Shown piece by piece: positions 43,790 to 55,659 of a stretch of 64,000 bases of DNA. The first letter of the stretch is position 1. Every line of letters starts with the position of its first letter. A program made the position numbers and the translations under genes. Source of the DNA: Acanthopleura granulata (Eukaryota; Mollusca; Polyplacophora; Chitonida; Chitonidae); assembly GCA_016165875.1 (NCBI GenBank), contig JABBOT010000037.1:806001-870000 (forward strand), read 5' to 3'. Under the pieces are notes generated by a model. The model was not told the DNA's origin. It did not search any database and saw only the letters and a list, made by a program, of their open reading frames with translations.

Positions 43790-44440
43790 GAAGTGTCAAG
43801 AAAACCTGTTTCACTTTATTTGTTCAGGTTTTCTTTCAAATTGTATGTAAGAGAACCAAAGCGGGTATTCCATTGGGATTGTGGAATATACAAATCGACC
43901 GCCCACTCCCTCCCCCCACACACCTGGTCTAACATACACTCTAACCTCCAGAAAGTATGGTTCATTTTCAAGAGAGCGCAGCCCAAACGTCGTTGCACGA
44001 CTCAGACTCTGGCATCGTGTGTATTGTGCAAGGGCACAAAAACGAACTATTTCCGATTTCGGGCTTTTAAAATGAGGCGCCAAATTGATTGATTGTCCGA
44101 TTACTTCCCGGAAAAACCGGGTTACTATGGAAATCGCTACAAATTTCAATCGTATTTCGACGTTGTTTGCAACACGCAGTGTGAAATTAAGGCATGAAAC
44201 TTTTTGACTAAGACATGAGGATGTATTCCTTGGCTTGATGCTTTTTTCACGGCAGAATGGAGATGTATTGCGGCTTACCGTTTGACTTCTTTATATCTCC
44301 TAATTCTAGAGGATAATCCAGTCTACGGGAGTGAGAATAGCTGTGAATCTGTTTGCTGAGAGAAAGATCACTTTCTATGCCTAAATTCCGCTGAAAGAAG
44401 TATTCGTTCCGATAACAGGGAAAATACAAAGAACTATTCA
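43790..44440 (+). repeat. W-family repeat
   Basis: 'gggcttttaaaatgaggcgc', 'caaattgattgattgtccga', 'gggttactatggaaatcgct', 'ataatccagtctacggg', 'gaaagaagtattcgttcc'. It begins about 230 bp after X copy 2. Three overlapping frames of 60-112 codons on both strands here are repeat sequence. Confidence 0.75.
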
Positions 44441-44449
44441 AATTAGTTT

Positions 44450-45175
44450 ATTAAAGAATTAACACACTGTAAAATTCATAATAGCGCCATATTAACAGAA
44501 GCATAAAGTGTTTACGACATGTTCTTGGAAAAAGGCAACCGGTTTAAATGGACAATCAGAAGTTATCATATTGTTGGCGTCCCATTCATTCAAATGATTC
44601 AGGCCAAGGCATTACAGCAACATAGCATACAGTACATGGCAAAGCACACAAACACAAGTAGACTTAACCATAAATATACAGAAGGGAGTTCTTATTATGA
44701 AAAAACAGACAAAGCAGTATTTCATGGAAAAAAAATATATTAGCCAAAAAATTAATTGTTGGTAACTGGTTCAAATCTGTTCGCTGATCAGTTATTAACG
44801 AAATATGCAATAAGAGATGTAGAAATCTAACGTGAAAAATAAAACAGCTAACAAGGGATAATAGTATTCCTCTGGTTAGAACATTTCAGAAGCTGTGCAT
44901 GAATTCCAATACGTAGTTTTTCCCTTCATTAAAATAATATAAAATAATATGCACAGTAAAAAAAGGTACGGCAGACGCCATGTCTAGAATTCGGGAAATG
45001 TTGATTACATGTCGGTGTCTACATGTCCTTCATTCAGCTAGATTTAGATAGCCTTTGTAAAAACAGACAGTATCAAACTCCTCCTCCTCTTCCCCACCGA
45101 TAGCAAAAGGATATGAGGAAATCAAAGCCATTTGATCTGGTTCGTTTCGTTTTAACTGTTTTCATGTAAAATACT
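44450..45175. other. No recognised feature
   Basis: AT-rich, with a 74-codon unrecognised frame at 44,519-44,743. A short duplication 'aaaataatat' is at 44,931-44,950. Confidence 0.4.
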
Positions 45176-45179
45176 TGAA

Positions 45180-45430
45180 AAACGCTGGGAAGTTTGGATT
45201 TTACCAGTACTGGTGTTAGCATTACCTATTACTGATGTGGAAGATTATATTAGGTATCCAGTATTCTCAAATCAGAGTGGTCTACAAATACGTTTATACA
45301 TACGCATAATCCCACCTAACCAGAAGCACGGTCGGAGTGGTAGGGACATTCTGTCACATGTGCAAAATGATGTTATACAGGGACGTGTAACTTGCTACCA
45401 TATAAACATTTACATGAACCGTTATAAGCG
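45180..45430 (+). repeat. V-family repeat, 3' end displaced by a SINE
   Basis: 'gacattctgtcacatgtgca', 'gtaacttgctaccata', 'aaacatttacatgaaccgtt'. The same extended V upstream block is at 49,500-49,640. Confidence 0.7.
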
Positions 45431-45431
45431 A

Positions 45432-45537
45432 TTCCCCCGGGCTCTGCCCGTTTTCCTCCCACCATAGTGCTGGGCATTGTCGTATAAATGAAATATTCTT
45501 GAGTACGGCGTCAAACACTAATCAAATAAAGAAACAA
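45432..45537 (+). mobile_element. Short SINE-A insertion (106 bp), 5'-truncated, with target-site duplication
   Basis: Only the 3' third is present ('ccccgggctctgcccgtttt' to 'caaacactaatcaaataaag'). It is flanked by exact 'gttataagcga' at 45,421-45,431 and 45,538-45,548. The truncation therefore happened during insertion. Confidence 0.92.
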
Positions 45538-45589
45538 GTTATAAGCGAAGTTCAAAAGTCACGCGATTAGAGACGTTAAATGGTTTATC

Positions 45590-47475
45590 AGTTTTAAAAA
45601 CCTTTCCCGAATACAGTCTTGGGTTCAGAGTCATGCATTTCCAGTGTCGTCAACGCAGAAAGTTGTTCCCTTAGGGTTAAAGGGGTCAACAAAGCTGAAC
45701 ATCTGACTAAATAACATTGTCTGCCCATAAAAGCTACTATGCCCTTTGTTAGTCTCATTGTTTTCTCAAGGTTCTCAAAGGATTTGTCAGTAGTAATTGG
45801 GTTCAAGTGTCAGGATTACCCAGAGATTTACTGCCAGGAAGTAATGCCTCCATATCACGTGAACAGTTTCAATCTCTTTTTTTTAACGAAACGGTAAGAT
45901 CACTCTAGGGACATAGAAGATACAGAAGCTGCCCAGAGACAGAAAGTGCGGACATGGCGAACTTGTTTGAACTTGTTATAAATGACAAGAAAGCCTTTAA
46001 GCCAGCTTTTTCAATTACACAAAATTCCCGTGGATCTCAGCGGTAAACCAAACAGAATCTGCTCAGAAAAATAGCAGGCCTCGGCTTTCTTGACACCTAT
46101 CGGTAGACGAATGCCTAATGGGACGGTCAGCTCTCCAGCTTAATCTACGACTGGAAACACGTTTTTATCTAGAGAAATGCTGTATTCTGCCATGAAAAAC
46201 CTTTGACGATATTCATGAAGGCACTGCTTTTTTATAAAAAGCCAACAAATGGTTAACAAATGGGCAATCAATGAACTGTACACGGAAGTGGCTTAAACGA
46301 AACTGTACGCCATCTACCTTCTAAACTCTTTGGTAGACTTCATCGAGCAACAATTACTGAGGCAGAAATCATGCAAACCTTTAACGGTTGACTGGATTTC
46401 ATGAACGAGGAATAGAAAACAGCACCTAATCGTTTTATATTTAAAAAACATGGAAGTAACCTAAAATATACATCATGAAAAAAACAAATTTACAACAGAA
46501 TGTTCATCAGGTATTGGTTAGTTGTACAAGCCTTGGACTTAAGTCCTGTTTATGTAAGTAATGACGGGTGGAAGCATATTGTACAGGACTATAGGTAGAT
46601 TCTATTTCGGTAAATGAAGAACAAGAAGATGCATATGTACACAAGAACTGTTCATTCTTCCTCTGCTGAATTTGCATACTCGTATCAGTTGTACATTTGT
46701 GACGAAAACTTTTGTCTTGTCTTTCTGGTTTGAAGCAAAAAGAGGTGGAAGTATAAGGTGTATATATGTACAAGGTCGCATTGATTACAAGGAGCTATGT
46801 ATCAATCTGAAAAGAATACACCGTGTGCACCAGTAATGTATATGACTTAAAAAGCTGTACATTCGGGAATGTGCCTTCAAGATTGCAATTCCCAAAAGGC
46901 AAGAAAAAGGTGAGATAGCATCCGTGCAGAATACGACATATAAGCATAGAGCAATTTTGGAGTAAGGAGTAGAGTGGGCCTTGCGTTTGCTTTCGTGTCA
47001 CTTCCATTGATTATCTTCTGTGCGAAAACTAAGAAATTATTTTTTCTGTACTTTAATACCAACGACATACCTTTTTCCAATTTGCCGTCCAGAAATATGT
47101 GGGTAAATGTTCACATTCTATGAAATCGGTGTCTAAGGAAGCTAACAACCATGTACTAAACGTTGCCGTCTGTCAACAACTAACAGAGCAGGGCACGGTC
47201 AGGATTTTTATATCTACAGTAAAACCGCCCAACGGGTGTGAATGGAAATATTTGCTACCAGACGGTTCTGTCATTTGTAAATCGATATGTATAGGCTATG
47301 CAAAATTTCCTTCGTGGACATCCATGTATTGCTAAAGCCAGTTCAATTTGTTCAACTGCCAGTTTGTTCAACTTGATCAAGTGGCACAAATTTATCGCCT
47401 ACAGCTTTCGGACCTCATCCTTATTACTACCCGAAGGAGATAACGTCATCTAAATGTCCAAATGTTCTCACGTGA
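45590..47475 (-). mobile_element. X-family element, copy 3, inverted
   Basis: Reverse complement of the X block order, about 1.88 kb: 'gtctcattgttttctcaagg', 'gatctcagcggtaaacc', 'ttgacgatattcatgaaggc', 'acggaagtggcttaaacg', 'gagcaacaattactgaggca', 'atggaagtaacctaaaata' and, at the far end, 'tagtaataaggatgaggtcc' read on the minus strand. Together with copy 2 it forms a large inverted pair. Confidence 0.82.
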
Positions 47476-47479
47476 CCCA

Positions 47480-48110
47480 TCGATCAAACGGCGAGTGCTG
47501 GCCAGTTTAAAATCGCTTCGATCGAACACCAAACAATTACTCCTCTGGAGAAAATTGGCTGATTCATGCCAGTTAGCTGATTTGGCATTCGTCTACATCG
47601 ATGAAAAAAGGAGGATGCATTTGACCAGACTTACCAAGAAACATGCTTTTGCCCTTTAGTCTTTAGCCTACATGATGACATATGTTGTTGACGTGGTTGC
47701 TATCACATAAGGGTAACAATTCATAGCTCAAATTGGAACAAAGTGTTAACATCATTACAATGTCTACTTTATCCTAGCTAGAAAACGATTCTAAAATGAT
47801 AGAATCTACATGTCATGAGTTATGTTTGAGGTATTATCTTTACCGAGCACTATTATATTCTCATCATACGTTGTTGATGGTAAAAGGCACCGATTAGCGG
47901 AGGAGAGTTTTTTCTGCCACAGGCAATAAAGCCTGACCACCGTGATAAGAATTCTAACATCGTGTCTCACCGAGACGAGGCGCTGGGCATAGATGGCAGA
48001 GAGCCTGTGTACGTATAAACAAAGGGACTGAAGGATCCCCTGCACACCGATACTGTGATACACTGAAAGCAATTTTTGGTGCATCGTTCTACATCATAAC
48101 CCTATGAATT
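47480..48110. other. No recognised feature
   Basis: Frames of 65 and 92 codons on opposite strands, without motifs. Confidence 0.4.
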
Positions 48111-48270
48111 GGAGAATCAAGACTGACAGTGAGCATTGGCTTTCCTAACTTAACGCCGTAGAGAAATACCTAATGGGACTGTCGGCCGTCCGGTTTATAC
48201 AACGTTTTAACAACGTTTGTCTGGGCAATATTTCATTCTGTAAACCGATATTTATTCGCAATTATTTTTG
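48110..48270 (-). repeat. X-family fragment
   Basis: 'gtagagaaatacctaatggg', 'actgtcggccgtccggttta', 'caatatttcattctg'; it corresponds to the interior of X reversed (46,105-46,190). Confidence 0.55.
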
Positions 48271-49370
48271 TTTATCTTTTTTAAAGTAGGCAAAAATGCA
48301 CGAGGAATGGGAATTCGAAAGATTACAGACTGGGAGGGGGTGGGTTAAATAAGGTAGATCGTTGATTGGTGAATTCTAAACACTTTAGGAATATCCTTGG
48401 TATATTCCGAGCGCTTTAGATCTTCTATCATCAGAAACCTGGATAAAATCGCCATAATTAGCGCTGTTCAAATTTTGTGAAATACTTTTAGCGTGACATG
48501 GATTCGTGGCCAGAAGTCATAGCCCTTGTGTAGCGCCAGGCCGTCATATGTGTCTGTTGGTCTATAAATGTTCTAAGAGCCTGCATCAAGCCATAGGTCA
48601 TTCTAATGAATAATTTTTATTATGTTCATGATCGCACGGTTTCTTATAAATAAACAACAATAATGCAGGCGAAATAAGCATTCATTGGATAGGACAAGGA
48701 CCAACGATTCATGATTGTGGAGAATGCCTTTCAGAGTGCGACAAGGAAATGTGTAAATAAATTTCAGTTTAACGCATAACATTGCTGTAGGTTTTAGCCC
48801 CGTGAATGGAAGACGCGATTTCAAATAGAGTAGACGTCGGATCTCTTGGTGCCTTGCGCTACTGGGATTTTCTACGCTCGTGCTTAATCTACAAACAAAA
48901 TATGTTTTTATCAGAAATGAGGAACAAGAGGATGTTACGCAACAAGATCAGACAATCCAAAGGCGAGGAGCCAAGCTGGCTGAAAAGAAAAGTGGAAGAG
49001 TACAGCAGCTGTTGAAATTGCTCTTGTGTCAGATGATTATCGCATCTCTAGGTTCTGTACTACATGTAAGAGAACGAGGCGATTTTTTCAGACAAATGCT
49101 AGCGAGGTACATCTTGATTTGCTGTCAGGGGCTAATTATTATTTCAACATGGTCCAAATTGAATTCTAACAACCATCATATTATCGTCTAGAAACAGAAT
49201 ACGTCGGCGAATTGTTAATGGCCCTGGGATAACCTATCTGAAGTCGGTAACGTCTAGTGCTTCGTGACGTACCTATGTGTGGATGTGTCTGAAATGATGT
49301 TAATGTAAGGAGGTCATAAAGAATTGCTTGCACACTACGAGCAAAGTGAAGCCGTCCATCAAATAGAAAA
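48270..49370. other. No recognised feature
   Basis: Overlapping frames at 48,806-49,015 and 48,880-49,191. The first translates to a Lys/Arg/Glu-rich stretch ('MRNKRMLRNKIRQSKGEE'), but no family is evident. Confidence 0.3.
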
Positions 49371-49740
49371 ATACCATGATAATGGAGGTATTGGTTAGCA
49401 GAGCACTCTTGTGTTGCGCACGAGGTAGAAATATGCATGCAAATAGAAATGTTACTGACGATTGTAGTGGCGTTCTCAACTCACAGAGTTATCGGCGTGA
49501 AAGTTTATACTTACGGCTTATCTCACCTAACGCCAAGCAAGGCCAGTCTGACAGGGATATTCTGTCACATGTTCAACATGGTGCTAGGGGTCTGTAACTT
49601 GCTATTATGTAAGCATTTAAATGAACAATTAGAATAAATTCCAAACTGAATTAAATTGAGAGGCGGCCGGATTTTAGGGGTTGCGTGGGACGATTTGCCA
49701 ACTACCACACGGTCATCGCTTATCTATTTTGTGTCTCAAT
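49370..49740 (+). repeat. V-family repeat, long copy
   Basis: 'gatattctgtcacatgttca', 'gtaacttgctattatgtaag', 'catttaaatgaacaattaga', 'ggcggccggattttaggggt', 'tgccaactaccacacggtca'. Confidence 0.72.
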
Positions 49741-50285
49741 GTTGAAAAGTTCAATACTTTTCCAGCTTACATCAGCTAGCTATGATGTTCTCTCTGATAG
49801 AGCACCAATAGGTTAATGTTTTTTTCTACCCAGAACATCACCTGGGTAAACAATTAAGAGTTAAACTTAAACATAAGTGGTTTCTTACCACCCATTCCCA
49901 GAACTCCGTTTGCACATGTGCAGAAGGTCATGAACGGAAAGGCGACGTTACCAAAACGTTGACCTCAAGTGTCCTCAATACGAAGCCTGTTGTCCGTCTC
50001 AAATCTTAAAGGACTGCAGTCGATAGAGCAGCAATAGTCTGCCGAAGGCGGGCACGACCGATTTCTGAGGCTTATTTGATTACAGGTAATAATCACCAGC
50101 TATTTAATCAACAGTGGGACTTTGTACGTTCTCAACCCCGTCTAACAGGCAAACATTTTGTGCATCTGAGTAGGGCTCTATCCACTTCAGCGCTAAAGTA
50201 TAAACAGAAAAGATCCTTCTCCAAGTAAACAAAGCCGTTTGTGATCTTCAACGGAAAATTCTTCTTTTTTTAAATGTTATGGGTT
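49740..50285. other. No recognised feature
   Basis: Spacer between a V copy and the LINE 5' end. Nothing identified. Confidence 0.4.
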
Positions 50286-51110
50286 AGAAACACCTTTTCT
50301 TATGGGTTACCCCCGTGGGGTCCCCGGGCGTGAAAAGAATAGGAGCTCCGCCCTCTAGGCAACCTTGTAGTAAAAGGCTACTAAACTAGAACTCTGACGT
50401 GTGGGTCCGATGAGCACAATAGGTCCACCTCCTCTGCGTTTGTGTGAGAGGCAACCGAGGAGCGACCTGGTGGCCGTGAGTTGCGAAACGTAATGGGAGA
50501 GAGCGGGACCCTCGTGGCCAAGGGCGGGTTGGTCTTGCGAATCTCTCACGCCCAACACTTAACATCCGACCTTACTTCTCCAGGGACGGGCGTTCGGAGG
50601 GCCCGGGAGGTACAGGTGGTGTCGTCCACGTTGACACCCCGAGGCGGGCGAGAGGCATGACGCTAACAAACCTGTGTTTTCCTTCGTTATGTCTTCTTCA
50701 AATTCACTTTCTTCTACTGTATAAAACATTCGAATTCTGTCTGCCTCTGAGCCAACATTAAGTGGAGCTAAAAAGAGAAAATATTATGTTTTACTGGATG
50801 TAGATCAAACACTGAATAGCTGGGCTCAGTTTCTTGTCCTGTCTACTTATAGCACCGACTTTCCTGCATCCAAAATCAAAGCCTTTGCTCTCGGGAAGGC
50901 TATTCAAGCCTGTGCAAAACAGGTTAAACGGGTAAAAAAATTGAGACAAAGACATGCATTAGCAGAGTCTTTCCAAGAACAACAATCTCCAAATTTGCTA
51001 TCCCTTCAAAAAATAAAAATGGCTTTCCGGTCTCTGTGTCCCCAAACAACTCCTGAACAGCTGTCATAGTTATCAGGGATTGAGAAGCTCGCTTGGATGA
51101 TCTGACAACG
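50285..51110 (+). mobile_element. LINE (non-LTR retrotransposon) 5' end: GC-rich leader and ORF1 start
   Basis: An abrupt GC-rich leader (about 50,300-50,688) precedes ATG 50,689. From there 126 codons read in one frame to TAG 51,067, interrupted only by TAA at codon 12 (50,722). The protein has 'GAKKRKYYVLLDVDQTLNSW', 'AQFLVL', 'KAFALGKAIQACAKQVKRV' and 'ESFQEQQSPNLLSLQKI'. This pattern resembles the N-terminal nucleic-acid-binding part of ORF1 in I/Nimb-like LINEs of molluscs, as I remember them. After 51,070 the frame is lost, and no endonuclease or RT follows. Retaining the 5' end while lacking the 3' end is unusual for a LINE copy. Confidence 0.62.
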
Positions 51111-51117
51111 GACGAAA

Positions 51118-51166
51118 TATGCGTTATTATACTGCACCAGCGCGCTAATCAACTGAGCAGCGAGTC
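51118..51166 (-). mobile_element. SINE-A head fragment
   Basis: 'ttattatactgcaccagcgc', 'gctaatcaactgagcagcga': only the tRNA-like end survives, adjoining the LINE remnant. Confidence 0.6.
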
Positions 51167-51169
51167 ACT

Positions 51170-51480
51170 TTTCTTCGTCTTTATCTTCAAGGTCTATCTT
51201 TTCGGCCGAGGCCAGGGATATACTCCTGGTCTTATTCCCTTTCTTCTGGGCGTACACAGAAAGCTGTGATATGCAGTGACTCGTTATCTTGCCTTGTGAC
51301 AATTCAGAACAATGAATTTAAAAATCCGTTATTTCTAAAAGTTACGGCCTTACACAGGAAACTAATTAAAAAAGGTAAAGATAATATATTTTGTTGGATA
51401 CCAGTCTAACAGATATTTGGTTTTTTTTCTAACCGATTTTTAAAAATATTCGTCTGTTTGGGTTGATTTGGGTGTTCATG
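51170..51480. other. No recognised feature
   Basis: Unassigned sequence between the SINE head and the Z fragment. Confidence 0.4.
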
Positions 51481-51560
51481 ACATGACGTCGAAAAATTAA
51501 CTGGTTTGAACATGTTCTCGCCATAATATGGCTGCCATAGTCTTTCATTCGTTCATTCAA
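51480..51560 (+). repeat. Z-family repeat
   Basis: 'tttgaacatgttctcgccat', 'aatatggctgccatag', 'ttcattcgttcattca'. Confidence 0.65.
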
Positions 51561-51699
51561 AGCAGCGACAGAATGTTGGCTGGCAAATGCTCACAAGTAA
51601 CTTGTGCAACCCTGCCTCTTGTCAGCTTGCTTGAGTTGCCGCTGCATTCTAACGGTCGTAAGCGTAAAGCCATGGTGCTACGGTCATGTGGTATGGATT

Positions 51700-51750
51700 G
51701 TTTTGGCTGACGACTTGTATGCGAATGTCGGTTTCGACGCCTAGATTTAA
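51700..51750 (+). repeat. Y-family terminal fragment
   Basis: 'acttgtatgcgaatgtcggt' followed by 'ttcgacgcctaga', the Y end block. Confidence 0.7.
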
Positions 51751-52009
51751 AAAGAGGTTAGGGCTGAATTGCCCTGGAAGCGAAGCACTTTGCTTGCTTC
51801 TGTAGTAAAGCAGTCTTTCTGTACAAGTGCACAGGTAAAAGTCTAAAAGGACTTTTGCTTCGTTTCACCAACGGACTATGCCAATCACAAAACGCGGATC
51901 AACGCCATACACAGGTGGATCATTCTGTACAGAATACAACAGGTCATTTAACCGCAGGCGAAAACTTGAACCAGTGTTCCCTTTTGTTGAAATGAAGATG
52001 TTATCGGTA

Positions 52010-52590
52010 TTATCCTATGTGATCCTGTGTGCTGTGTGATGAGTTCAATCAACATCCCAATTTATCACTACAAAAACCAGTGCGTCACGGACATTTCATC
52101 AAACGCCTTCACTCTAATTTTTTAAAATTTTACAATGAGTAGGCCTCCCTTTGTTAGTAAATACGGATGGAGTGTTCAGAATTTGTGGGACTGCTTTCTA
52201 ATTGTGTCTAATTCCGATTAACCAGGGGCTAGAGGCAGTATGTTCATCTTGTCTAGTGTGATCGTCATGAACAGTTACATTCATAGCGCAACTGAGATAC
52301 CTCGTTCATTATGGACACCGCATGTGCTAAAATGGTACACGATTTAGACATTTATTTCATTCATCCGCTTAGAACATGCATGGCATCTTCTCATCATCAC
52401 TGAAACCTGATGACGCCTTCTCTTTGCAATGAATCCATCCTAATTTTTATATTTACTTTTTTCTTAGTTCTTTGATGTTTTGCGTTATTTGTCGTTTTTG
52501 GAAACTGGTCTTGCCGTTATTGACCCGGATCGCCTATTTTGATTGACGGATGGTATGCTTATGTCGGTTTCGACGTTATTGTGACTTTAA
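52010..52590 (+). repeat. Y-family repeat, near full length
   Basis: 'gtgtgatgagttcaatcaac', 'catttcatcaaacgccttca', 'ttaaaattttacaatgagta', 'gatcgtcatgaacagttaca', 'tcttctcatcatcactgaaa', 'ggaaactggtcttgccgtta', 'gcttatgtcggtttcgacg'. This is the best uninterrupted forward copy. Confidence 0.82.
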
Positions 52591-52749
52591 GTCAACCACG
52601 GGATTCTAATACAGCACAACTGTTCACATGGAATGAATGAAAAAATTCTCAATTAGCATTAACAATAATACATCATCAGCTAAACATCTTTGTACAGTTC
52701 TATGTTCACTTTCAGTTCAAACATTATTTAATGTGGTTAGGGGTGGGAA

Positions 52750-52885
52750 AGTTGCCACAATTTGAACTTGTACGTGAACAGTTAGAGGAAACCCCCAATT
52801 GAGATAAATTCAGTGGAGCTAGGATTTCGCTAGTAACCTAGCAACTCTCCGCCTTTCGTTGCCGGTCTGCTTTTCCTCTAGACCT
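52750..52885 (+). repeat. V-family repeat
   Basis: 'gtacgtgaacagttagagga', 'ctaggatttcgctagtaac', 'gttgccggtctgcttttcct'. Diverged. Confidence 0.65.
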
Positions 52886-52888
52886 TAT

Positions 52889-53150
52889 AGGGGCCTCCGT
52901 GTCCGAGGTGGTTAACGCGCAAGAGCGGCGTTATGGCCCTATGCCTCTCACCCCGTGTCGCTGTGAGTTCAAGTCCATCCCATGCTGGCTTTCTCTCTGG
53001 CCGTACATGGGAAAGTCTGCCAGCAACCTGCGGATGGTCATGGGTTTCCCCCGGGGTCTGCCCGATTTCCTCCCACCATAATGCTGGCCGCCGTCGTATA
53101 AGTGAAATATTCTTGAGTGCAGCGTAAAACACCAATCAAATAAATAAATA
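52889..53150 (+). mobile_element. SINE-A copy, near full length
   Basis: 'ggggcctccgtgtccgaggt', 'ctctcaccccgtgtcgctgt', 'gcaacctgcggatggtcatg', 'ctgcccgatttcctcccacc', 'gcgtaaaacaccaatcaaat', (AAAT)n. Three overlapping frames here are SINE shadows. Confidence 0.93.
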
Positions 53151-53229
53151 TATCATATGTAATACTGTCCAACTCAATGATCCATGTTATTGACATTGTA
53201 AATTACTATGCCTTTACTTTGCCATGGCT

Positions 53230-53900
53230 TGAATAAAGGCTCTTTCTATTAAACGTTTTGTAAAAAGTTTCCTTAACTGCAGGTCGAACAACCAAATCAT
53301 CGAATATGGACTTTCATGATGGAAAGCATCCACCCAACGATGCAGGCAAACACTCTGTCTAGTATGGTTTCTTTTCCATTCATTAAGAATACCGCTTTGT
53401 GGAACGTAAAGATTAAAGTCCCTTACGTTACATGAGGCTTCACTCTCTAAAATCACTGGCAGTGGCGTCATAGCTTTTCCACTGCAGCACAAAACGAACG
53501 AATTCCAGGACTTTAAAATAATTTGACAAATTGATTGATATTTTTTTCATGAAAACCTGGGTAACTACGGCAACCACTGCACATTTTAATCTTATTTTGC
53601 CGCAGGTTTCATTCCGCAATCGTGTCAAATTAAGGCTTTTTTTTTTTGAGCTAGAACATGAGGCCGTATTTTTAACGCATGTTTTTTTCGACCTCAGCGT
53701 GGAGCTCTAGCCCCGCTCACACAGTTAAGTATCTTTCCCACGGTCTCACGCTATAGGATTTAAGATAATCCAATCATCGGGAAAAACAACAGTTATGAAT
53801 CGATTTGCTTAGAGAAATCCACCTCGACGCCTGCCTCGCGCTGAAGCCAGCGTTCGTTCCAGGAACCTATCAGACAGCCTCAAGACATTTCCAAATCAGA
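53230..53900 (+). repeat. W-family repeat
   Basis: 'ttgacaaattgattgatatt', 'gtaactacggcaaccactgc', 'cgcaatcgtgtcaaattaag', 'gctagaacatgaggccgtat', 'gataatccaatcatcggg'. Confidence 0.72.
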
Positions 53901-54339
53901 TGTGGAATGATGTATACTGTGGTATTCCCAGGTTGAGTCTCTTTCCCATGACGCCGAGGTCTGAAGACTGTTCTATTGGTCCAAAATTGATAATGTCGGT
54001 GCCTTTTTAACAAGGTGTTATGGCCAGAACCGGCTGTGATGCATCTACTGTATCCACAGATTCATATAAGTGAAAAGCGATATTAAACTTCTTAGCGTGG
54101 TCAGCATACACTATGGCTTGACGGAAAGTCCTCCAGAAATTCAGAAAGTCGATATCATCCACAGGCAATGATGGGAAAATATAAGCATGCGATAACATTA
54201 ATGCCTCAGAAAATGATGTATGATATGTGATTTGTAGTGAAAGATTTTGATGCATGGTATGTGATTTAAAAAAATAGAATGTAGAGTTATTGAAAGATAG
54301 TATTTAAAGATGATGAATCACAAGCCTTGGTGTTTTGTT

Positions 54340-54610
54340 ATTATTCGTAACGGAACTGGTACATGGACGTGGGATTTCCAGGCCAGTGACGTCTAGTATA
54401 TTGCATTTAAAATAACTGCTATTTTTTTCGCCTAATTCTGCCTGAGCCATAGTGCTAGAAGGCGTGTAAGTTATTACTTCTTAAGCACTTACATGAACAG
54501 CTAGAATAAAACTCTATCTGAAATAAATTGACCTGAGATCGAAATTCACCGATAACGCGTGACCATTTGCCGTCCTCGCTGCTCTAGTTTTACTCCCTAT
54601 ACTGTCGTCT
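54340..54610 (+). repeat. V-family repeat
   Basis: 'ggccagtgacgtctagtata', 'cctaattctgcctgagccat', 'cacttacatgaacagctaga', 'ttcaccgataacgcgtgacc', 'cgctgctctagttttactcc'. A nearly complete copy. Confidence 0.82.
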
Positions 54611-55295
54611 TTTATATTTTTAGTGTAAAGTGATTAATTGATTTAATTTATTTGTATAGAACTATGAATTCAAGAAATAATCACGTAAACAAGCATGGTC
54701 TGCTTTATAATTCGAGGAAGCCAGGCGGAGGGATTTAACAGTTGAATGGGCGGTTGACAATCGTTTCGAGTTAAAGCCGCAAAGATACCAACGGAAGCTG
54801 GATTCAAGTTTGTAACCATCACAGTAATAAAACGGTCAACAGGTTTCCTTCCCGTTTACCTTATCATTCTGTGTCTGGAACAAACTAGACACTGCGATGA
54901 AGTGTTGTTAGTCTTAAGATTTGTTAAACTTTGAAGTGGAAAAAAGGTACATTAATAACACACGGATTATATTTTTTCTCTAAGGTCGGGTAAAATGGCA
55001 CCTGTACTGATCTAACGCTGCAACACTTCTAAGTGTGTACGTAGGCTATGCGAGCTTAGTTTTTAAGTTGTACTCAACCATGTTTCAGTTAAACATGTAT
55101 GATGACCTCGATTCCTTAGAATGTATATATTCAGTCACATTATATTGACAACAGGCCGACCAATCCTGTTTCCTTGCTCTAACCTATGAGCAACACGTAA
55201 GCCTTTGGTATGATTAGCCCCAGGCGGACTTTCTAACCACTAGATCACTTTATAGGCGGCTTAAAACCTCTAAAGTTAAATCAATCGAAAAAGCT
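54610..55295. other. No recognised feature
   Basis: AT-rich; no motif or repeat recognised. Confidence 0.4.
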
Positions 55296-55299
55296 CACT

Positions 55300-55490
55300 G
55301 ATCTTGGTATTATTTACTCCGCAACTTAGAAACTGCCTGGTGTTTGAGGCAAGTGGTTCTAAATCAATGACAGTGCTCGCAATTATGTGGATGGGTGATA
55401 GCGCGTGGGAACATCGGGACATTCAGTTGACGTTATCTCCTTCGGATAATAATACGCGTGAACGACCACAGATGGGAACAATAAATTGGT
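55300..55490 (+). repeat. X-family 5' fragment
   Basis: 'ggcaagtggttctaaatcaa', 'ttcagttgacgttatctcct', 'tcggataataatacgcgtga', 'gggaacaataaattgg'. Truncated by the adjoining SINE. Confidence 0.65.
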
Positions 55491-55495
55491 TAACT

Positions 55496-55652
55496 GCGTA
55501 CGTGGAAAAGTCCAGCAGCAACTTGCGGATCATCGTGGGTTTCCTCGGGCTCTGTACGGTGTCGCCCCCACCATAATGATGAACGCCTTCGTATAAGTGA
55601 AATAGTTTTGAGTGCGGCGTAAAACACTAATCAAATAAATAAATAAATTAAT
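55496..55652 (+). mobile_element. SINE-A fragment, 5'-truncated
   Basis: 'gcgtacgtggaaaagtccag', 'aacttgcggatcatcgtggg', 'gcggcgtaaaacactaatca', (AAAT)n. Confidence 0.86.
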
Positions 55653-55659
55653 TACGAGT

